Below are positions 25,927 to 30,741 of a DNA stretch of 30,741 nt, piece by piece; within the stretch, counting starts at the first letter, position 1; the number at the start of each line of letters is the position of its first letter. The notes under the pieces were generated by a model. That model was not told the DNA's origin, did no database searches, and worked only from the letters and a program-made list of their open reading frames with translations. The stretch is from Flavobacteriaceae bacterium (GTDB lineage Bacteria; Bacteroidota; Bacteroidia; Flavobacteriales; Flavobacteriaceae). The DNA is taken from NCBI GenBank assembly GCA_002691265.1, contig NZHJ01000016.1, positions 1-30,741 on the forward strand. Reading direction: 5' to 3'. Position numbers and translations under genes: made by a program.

Positions 25927-27395
25927 TAAAATAAATTTTTCATCGCTGTCATAGACTTTCTAAGCTCCAGTCCAATCTTTTCAATAGGATGATTGTTTAT
26001 TTCAAAGTTAATTTTTTTAAGTAAGTCTTTATCAATTTCTTTATTAATATTAGGCTCTATGCCAAAAGAAGATAGGCTTAATTTACTAATATAATTTTTT
26101 AAAAGGTGTTTTGCTTCATTAGCAAATAAGTAACATCCATATTCAGCTGTATCAGAAATTATACTATTCATTTCATATAATTTCTTTCTTGCAACTAAAT
26201 TTGCAATTAAAGGTAATTCATGTAAAGATTCATAATATGCTGATTCGTCAATGATACCAGCTTCAACCATTGTTTCAAAAGCTAATTCAACCCCAGATTT
26301 TATAAATGCTATCATGGCGATTCCTTTTTCAAAGTATTCTTGATTAGAAATAGCGTCTTCCGTTGAAGGTGTTTTTTCAAATGCTGTCTCACCAGTCTCC
26401 TCCCTCCAATTAAGAAGTTTTTTATCGTCGTTATTCCAATCTTCCATCATACCTTGTGAAAACTCTCCAGACATTATATCATCCATATGCTTTTTAAATA
26501 GGGGCTTCATAATCTCTTTAAGTTCTTCTGCAATTCTGTTTGCTTCGATTTTGGAACTATCAGACATCGAATTCATCATTTTAGAAATACCTCCGTGCTT
26601 TAATGACTCAGTAATAACCTCCCAACCATTTTGAATTTGTTTTGCGGCATATGTTTTTTCTAGACCCTCGTTAACCATTTTTTCAAATAACAGTATTGAT
26701 GCCGTTTGAAGTACTCCACACAAAATAGTCTGCTCTCCCATTAAATCACTTTTTACTTCTGCAACGAAAGATGACTCTAGAACACCAGCCCTGTGTGAAC
26801 CAAGTGAATACGCATATGCTTTTGCTAAATCTAACCCTTGACTAATGGGGTCATTTGCAGAATGTACAGCGATTAATGTTGGCACACCAAAACCTCTTTT
26901 AAACTCTTCTCTAACTTCTGTTCCTGGACATTTTGGGGCTACCATAATTACTGTTATGTCTTCTCTGATTTTAATTCCTTCTTCCACTATATTAAAACCA
27001 TGTGAATATGAAAGAATTGAATTTTGCTTCATCAGAGGCATAACCGTATTAACTACGTGAGTATGATTCTTATCAGGGGTCAAATTAATTACCATATCAG
27101 CATTTGGAATTAACTCATCAAAAGATCCTACTTTAAAATTATTACTACTAGCGTTTATAAATGACTTTCTTTTTGATAAAATTGCACTATCTCTTAAGGC
27201 ATATGTAATATTTAAACCTGAATCTCGCATATTTAAACCCTGGTTCAGGCCTTGTGCACCACAACCAACAATGACAATATTTTTTTCTTTTAAAATTTTA
27301 TTTTCATTTTGAAACTCATCAATATTCATAAATCTACACTTAGATAACTGTGATTTTTTCTCTGATTCGTTAAGTGAATTGAAATAATTACTCAT
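25926..27395 (-). CDS. ilvC: Ketol-acid reductoisomerase, class II
   Basis: IlvC isomerises and reduces acetolactate or acetohydroxybutyrate with NADPH. The 489-residue length marks the class II form, with a duplicated knotted C-terminal domain as in E. coli and Bacteroidetes. Visible motifs are the Rossmann [10 protein letters not shown] (44-53), [12 protein letters not shown] for NADPH phosphate, [27 protein letters not shown], then [11 protein letters not shown] with the magnesium-binding Asp and Glu, and [13 protein letters not shown] in the second repeat. It lies 6 nt after the ilvN stop and overlaps ilvA by one base. Complete and ordinary. Confidence 0.97.
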   Translation of the reverse strand: MSNYFNSLNESEKKSQLSKCRFMNIDEFQNENKILKEKNIVIVGCGAQGLNQGLNMRDSGLNITYALRDSAILSKRKSFINASSNNFKVGSFDELIPNADMVINLTPDKNHTHVVNTVMPLMKQNSILSYSHGFNIVEEGIKIREDITVIMVAPKCPGTEVREEFKRGFGVPTLIAVHSANDPISQGLDLAKAYAYSLGSHRAGVLESSFVAEVKSDLMGEQTILCGVLQTASILLFEKMVNEGLEKTYAAKQIQNGWEVITESLKHGGISKMMNSMSDSSKIEANRIAEELKEIMKPLFKKHMDDIMSGEFSQGMMEDWNNDDKKLLNWREETGETAFEKTPSTEDAISNQEYFEKGIAMIAFIKSGVELAFETMVEAGIIDESAYYESLHELPLIANLVARKKLYEMNSIISDTAEYGCYLFANEAKHLLKNYISKLSLSSFGIEPNINKEIDKDLLKKINFEINNHPIEKIGLELRKSMTAMKNLF

Positions 27396-27401
27396 ATGGT
27401 G

Positions 27402-27935
27402 TTATTTTTTTTTAAAATCTCTTAGTATTTCTGAAATCATTAATGGAGCTTTTGTTACTGCAATTCTCGCTGATCTAACATATTGTAAAATCCCGTATTT
27501 ATTTAACTTTTCATATAGGTCATCTAGCTCGTGTGTTCTGCCTGATTTTTCAATTACAAAAAATTCAGGGTTAACCGTTACTATAATTGCATTACTTTCT
27601 TTAATTATGTTTTGAATTTTTCTGTCATCAAATAACAGCGATGATTTTATTTTAAACAAACATGATTCTTGGTATATTGTTTCTTCATCCGTGTGATAAT
27701 ATGCCTGAATAACTTCAATTTGTCTGTTAATTTGACCAACTATTTTTTTTATCAAGGATTCAGATGCAATGACAAGAATAGTCCATCTTTGAACATTTTC
27801 AATTTCTGTCATTGATGAATTGAAGCTTTCAATATTAATGTGTCTTCTTTGAAATATGGCTGAAATCCTGTTAAGTAAACCTACACTATCTTCAGTGTAG
27901 ATAGAAACTGTATATTTTATTAATTTTTTTTCCAT
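27402..27935 (-). CDS. ilvN: Acetolactate synthase small (regulatory) subunit
   Basis: The 177-residue protein has an N-terminal ACT domain (about 5-85, TVSIYTEDSVGLLNRISAIFQRRHINIESFN), which in this family binds valine and mediates feedback inhibition, followed by the ALS_ss_C-type domain (about 90-170). It partners the ilvB product and is separated from it by 6 nt. The DSVGLLNRI motif and HINIESF are standard. IlvN and IlvH cannot be separated on sequence alone, but the family is clear. Confidence 0.94.
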   Translation of the reverse strand: MEKKLIKYTVSIYTEDSVGLLNRISAIFQRRHINIESFNSSMTEIENVQRWTILVIASESLIKKIVGQINRQIEVIQAYYHTDEETIYQESCLFKIKSSLLFDDRKIQNIIKESNAIIVTVNPEFFVIEKSGRTHELDDLYEKLNKYGILQYVRSARIAVTKAPLMISEILRDFKKK

Positions 27936-27941
27936 AACTAG

Positions 27942-29630
27942 TTAGCTTAATCTTATTTCTGACACTGAAGAACCAGTAGTTATCATTGGAAATACATTAT
28001 CTTCTTTTTCAACAACAACTTCCAAAAAATATGGTTCATCTGATTTTATCATTTCCTCTACAGCATTAGCTAAATCTTCTCTTTTAGTTACCCTTTTGGC
28101 TTTTAAATAGTAACCTTCAGCGATTTTTACAAAATCAGGGTTTACCATTTCAGTTGAAGCATATCTTTTATCAAAGAATAATTGCTGCCATTGCCTAACC
28201 ATTCCTAAAAAATCATTATTTAAGACAACTATTTTAACTGCTGCTTTTGTTTGAAAAACAGTACCTAATTCCTGAATAGTCATTTGGTAACCACCATCAC
28301 CAATTACCGCAACAACTTCTCTTTCAGGACAAGCCATTTTGGCTCCAATTGCTGCTGGTAATGCAAATCCCATTGTCCCTAGCCCACCAGATGTAATATT
28401 GCTTTTTGTTTTATTGAAGTTTGAATATCTACAAGCAATCATTTGGTGCTGTCCAACATCTGAAACAATAGCTGCATCACCCTTGGTTTGAATATTAATT
28501 TCCTTCATTACTTCACCCATTGTTAACCCTTCTTTCTTTGGGTTTAAGTCATCATGTATTACTTTTTTGTATTCAATTTCATATAATTCTTTAAACTTTG
28601 CATGCCATTTTTTGTGAGATTTATTTTCTGTTATTTTTAAAATTTCATTTAAAGTTTGTTTAGCATCACCTAATACTGCAACATCAACATCAATAATTTT
28701 ATTTACTTCAGCGGGATCAATTTCAAAGTGGATAACTTTAGCCTGCTTTGCATATCTATTTACATCACCTGTAACTCTATCGTCAAATCTCATTCCTATC
28801 GCAATAAGCACGTCACATTCATTAGTAAGAATATTTGGAGCATAATTTCCATGCATTCCAAGCATTCCAACATTAAGCGGATGACTTGTTGGAATTGCGG
28901 AAGCTCCTAAAATCGTCCAAGCGGCAGGAATTCCAGATTTTTCCACAAATTTAATTAGCTCTTTCTCAGCATTGCCTAAAATAACACCTTGACCCCAAAC
29001 GATAAGAGGTTTTTTTGCATTATTTATTAATTCAGCGGCAAGTTTAATATTGTTATGATTAATTTTTGGTACAGCCTTATAACTTCTAATACCCTCAATT
29101 TTCTTATACGAAAAATTAATTTTTTCAAATTGGGCATCTTTGGTTATATCAATTAACACAGGTCCAGGTCGTCCACTTTTAGCTATGTAAAATGCCTTAG
29201 CAAATATTTCAGGAATTTCTGATGCTTTAGTTATTTGATAGTTCCATTTTGTAATAGGGGTTGAAATTCCGATAATATCAGTTTCTTGAAATGCGTCACT
29301 ACCAAGTAAGTGTGAACTAACTTGGCCCGTAATACAAACCATTGGAGTAGAATCAATTTGAGCATCGGCTAATCCAGTTACTAAGTTTGTAGCTCCTGGT
29401 CCTGAAGTAGCTATGGCAACTCCTACTCTCCCTGAAATTCTTGCAAAACCTTGTGCGGAATGAGTAGCACCTTGTTCGTGTCTAGTGAGTACATGATGTA
29501 TCTTATCTTGATATTTATATAATTCATCATAAACAGGCATTATTGCTCCTCCAGGATATCCATAAATAATATCTACTTGCTCCTCTAACAAACATTTAAT
29601 AACAGCCTCGCTACCGGTAATTTTTGACAT
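27942..29630 (-). CDS. ilvB: Acetolactate synthase large (catalytic) subunit
   Basis: A ThDP- and FAD-dependent enzyme that condenses pyruvate with pyruvate or 2-oxobutanoate, the first common step of branched-chain synthesis. The 562-residue protein has Glu52 in TRHEQGATH (activates ThDP), the central FAD-type domain with LGMHGNYAPNILTNECDVLIAIGMRFDDRVTG, and the C-terminal ThDP domain with GDGGYQMTIQELGTV and NNDFLGMVRQWQ. The catalytic form rather than a pyruvate decarboxylase is supported by the ilvN partner directly after it. It starts 10 nt after the ilvD stop. Confidence 0.97.
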   Translation of the reverse strand: MSKITGSEAVIKCLLEEQVDIIYGYPGGAIMPVYDELYKYQDKIHHVLTRHEQGATHSAQGFARISGRVGVAIATSGPGATNLVTGLADAQIDSTPMVCITGQVSSHLLGSDAFQETDIIGISTPITKWNYQITKASEIPEIFAKAFYIAKSGRPGPVLIDITKDAQFEKINFSYKKIEGIRSYKAVPKINHNNIKLAAELINNAKKPLIVWGQGVILGNAEKELIKFVEKSGIPAAWTILGASAIPTSHPLNVGMLGMHGNYAPNILTNECDVLIAIGMRFDDRVTGDVNRYAKQAKVIHFEIDPAEVNKIIDVDVAVLGDAKQTLNEILKITENKSHKKWHAKFKELYEIEYKKVIHDDLNPKKEGLTMGEVMKEINIQTKGDAAIVSDVGQHQMIACRYSNFNKTKSNITSGGLGTMGFALPAAIGAKMACPEREVVAVIGDGGYQMTIQELGTVFQTKAAVKIVVLNNDFLGMVRQWQQLFFDKRYASTEMVNPDFVKIAEGYYLKAKRVTKREDLANAVEEMIKSDEPYFLEVVVEKEDNVFPMITTGSSVSEIRLS

Positions 29631-29640
29631 AATATTTTAA

Positions 29641-30741
29641 TTAAAATTCATCAGTTACACATCCTAAAGAAGCTGAAGAAACAATATTAGCATATTTGTA
29701 TAATGATCCCTTTTCAGCTTTTAGCGGAGGGGTTTTCCAATTTTTTCTCCTTGTTTCCAATTCTTGATCGGAAACATGTAATGTTATCGTATTAGTTTCA
29801 GCATCAATTGATATTCTATCTCCATTTTTTACAACAGAAATATTTCCACCCACCTGTGCCTCTGGGGTTATGTGACCAACAACAAAACCGTGTGTGCCAC
29901 CTGAAAATCTTCCGTCCGTAATTAATGCAACATCTTTTCCTAAACCAGCACCCATAATTCCAGCGGTTGGCTTTAACATTTCTGGCATTCCGGGGCCACC
30001 CTTTGGACCCACATATCTAATTACTACAACATCACCCTTTTTAACCCTTCCATTTTTTATGCCAATATTTGCTTCTGATTCAGAATCAAATACATTTGCT
30101 ATACCACTAAAGTGAAGCCCTTCCTTTCCGGTTATTTTAGCAACACTACCTTCACTTGCTAAATTTCCGTATAGTATCCTTATATGACCAGATTCTTTTA
30201 TGGGGTTTTCAAATGGTCTGATTACATCTTGTTCAAAGTTTAGATTTGCAACATCATCTAAATTCTCTCTCAAAGTTTTTCCAGTTACAGTTAAACATTC
30301 ACCGTATAAAAAACCTTTTTCAAGTAAATATTTAAGTACAATAGGAATTCCTCCAATATCATGTAAATCTTCCATTAGATACTTTCCACTAGGTTTTAAA
30401 TCAGCGATAAAAGGGGTTTTTTCACTAATTCTTTGAAAATCATCAAGTGTAAAATCAATTTTTGCAGCTCTTGCAATTGCAAGAAAATGTAAAACTGCAT
30501 TTGTAGACCCTCCAAGGGCAACAACTGTTGTTACAGCATTTTCGATTGATTTTTTAGTTATTATATCCAATGGTTTAATATCATCTTCAATTAGTTTCTT
30601 CATCGACTTTCCTGTCTCGATTGAAACTTTATTTCTTGTATTATTATTGGCAGGTATTGAAGAAGAAAATGGCAAAGACATACCAAGTGCTTCAATAGCC
30701 GAAGCCATGGTATTTGCAGTGTACATTCCTCCACAGGCTCC
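29641..30741 (-). CDS. ilvD: Dihydroxy-acid dehydratase, C-terminal part (cut by right edge)
   Basis: IlvD dehydrates 2,3-dihydroxy acids to 2-oxo acids, the third step to valine, leucine and isoleucine, using an iron-sulfur cluster. About 366 residues are visible and the frame remains open to the window edge, beginning [20 protein letters not shown], whose Cys is a cluster ligand. Later motifs are [46 protein letters not shown] and [22 protein letters not shown]. An internal ATG at 30726 is not the start. It leads ilvD-ilvB-ilvN-ilvC-ilvA; any promoter or leucine/isoleucine/valine attenuator would lie beyond the right edge. Confidence 0.96.
   Translation of the reverse strand, partial: GACGGMYTANTMASAIEALGMSLPFSSSIPANNNTRNKVSIETGKSMKKLIEDDIKPLDIITKKSIENAVTTVVALGGSTNAVLHFLAIARAAKIDFTLDDFQRISEKTPFIADLKPSGKYLMEDLHDIGGIPIVLKYLLEKGFLYGECLTVTGKTLRENLDDVANLNFEQDVIRPFENPIKESGHIRILYGNLASEGSVAKITGKEGLHFSGIANVFDSESEANIGIKNGRVKKGDVVVIRYVGPKGGPGMPEMLKPTAGIMGAGLGKDVALITDGRFSGGTHGFVVGHITPEAQVGGNISVVKNGDRISIDAETNTITLHVSDQELETRRKNWKTPPLKAEKGSLYKYANIVSSASLGCVTDEF

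Noticed and set aside
28728..30436. Short plus-strand frames within ilvB and ilvD
   Set aside because: They are antisense to strongly conserved enzymes and have no recognisable product or start context.
1..30741. CRISPR arrays, tRNA or rRNA genes, insertion sequences, prophage
   Set aside because: Intergenic gaps are under about 150 bases and contain no tandem repeats with spacers. No transposase, integrase or phage protein is among the reading frames, and no tRNA-like cloverleaf was noticed.

Overview
The window looks like chromosomal DNA of a member of the Bacteroidetes, most likely a marine, AT-rich, compact-genome Flavobacteriia. Support comes from paired gldB and gldC, a SusC-type TonB-dependent receptor with a CarboxypepD_reg-like N-terminal domain, a DAHP synthase-chorismate mutase fusion, a class II IlvC, a DnaG without its zinc ligands, a near absence of Shine-Dalgarno sequences, and promoter-like TTG / TAnnTTTG elements. 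Genes are packed with 1-20 nt overlaps. No gene-free stretch exceeds about 150 bases. I saw no rRNA, tRNA, CRISPR array, prophage or insertion sequence.

Layout. (1) 1-1776, minus strand: a TonB-dependent receptor cut by the left edge, preceded by a small heavy-metal-associated-domain/AraC fusion regulator. (2) 1879-8934, plus strand: purH, then the cell-elongation cluster mreB-mreC-mreD-PBP2-rodA. mreD is split by a one-base frameshift in a T7 run. (3) 8937-10225, minus: gldC and gldB (gliding/type IX secretion lineage). (4) 10285-11070, plus: nadE, divergent from gldB and overlapping dnaG convergently. (5) 11065-22103, minus: a long run pheA - aminotransferase - tyrA - DAHP synthase/CM - rsgA - dtd - mazG-like - aroA - queA - rlmN - dnaG. 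(6) 22285-23877, minus: gapN. (7) 23958-24938, plus: a lone GT90 (LPS-type) glycosyltransferase. (8) 24919-30741, minus: ilvD (cut by the right edge)-ilvB-ilvN-ilvC-ilvA.

The most notable element is not an ordinary gene. Between gapN and pheA there is a complete transcription attenuator. It has a 19-residue leader peptide with five Phe and four Tyr codons, a segment just after its stop codon that can pair with the 5' arm of a terminator, and a perfect GC-containing palindrome followed by nine T. The T run ends exactly at the pheA ATG. It should tune the Phe/Tyr biosynthesis genes, and possibly the translation-quality genes behind them (dtd, rsgA, queA, rlmN), to charged tRNA-Phe and tRNA-Tyr.

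Other points for a second look: the mreD frameshift, an IlvA reduced to its catalytic domain whose 3' end overlaps the GT90 gene, the metal-domain/AraC fusion beside the receptor, and a clear flavobacterial-type promoter with an inverted repeat upstream of queA.
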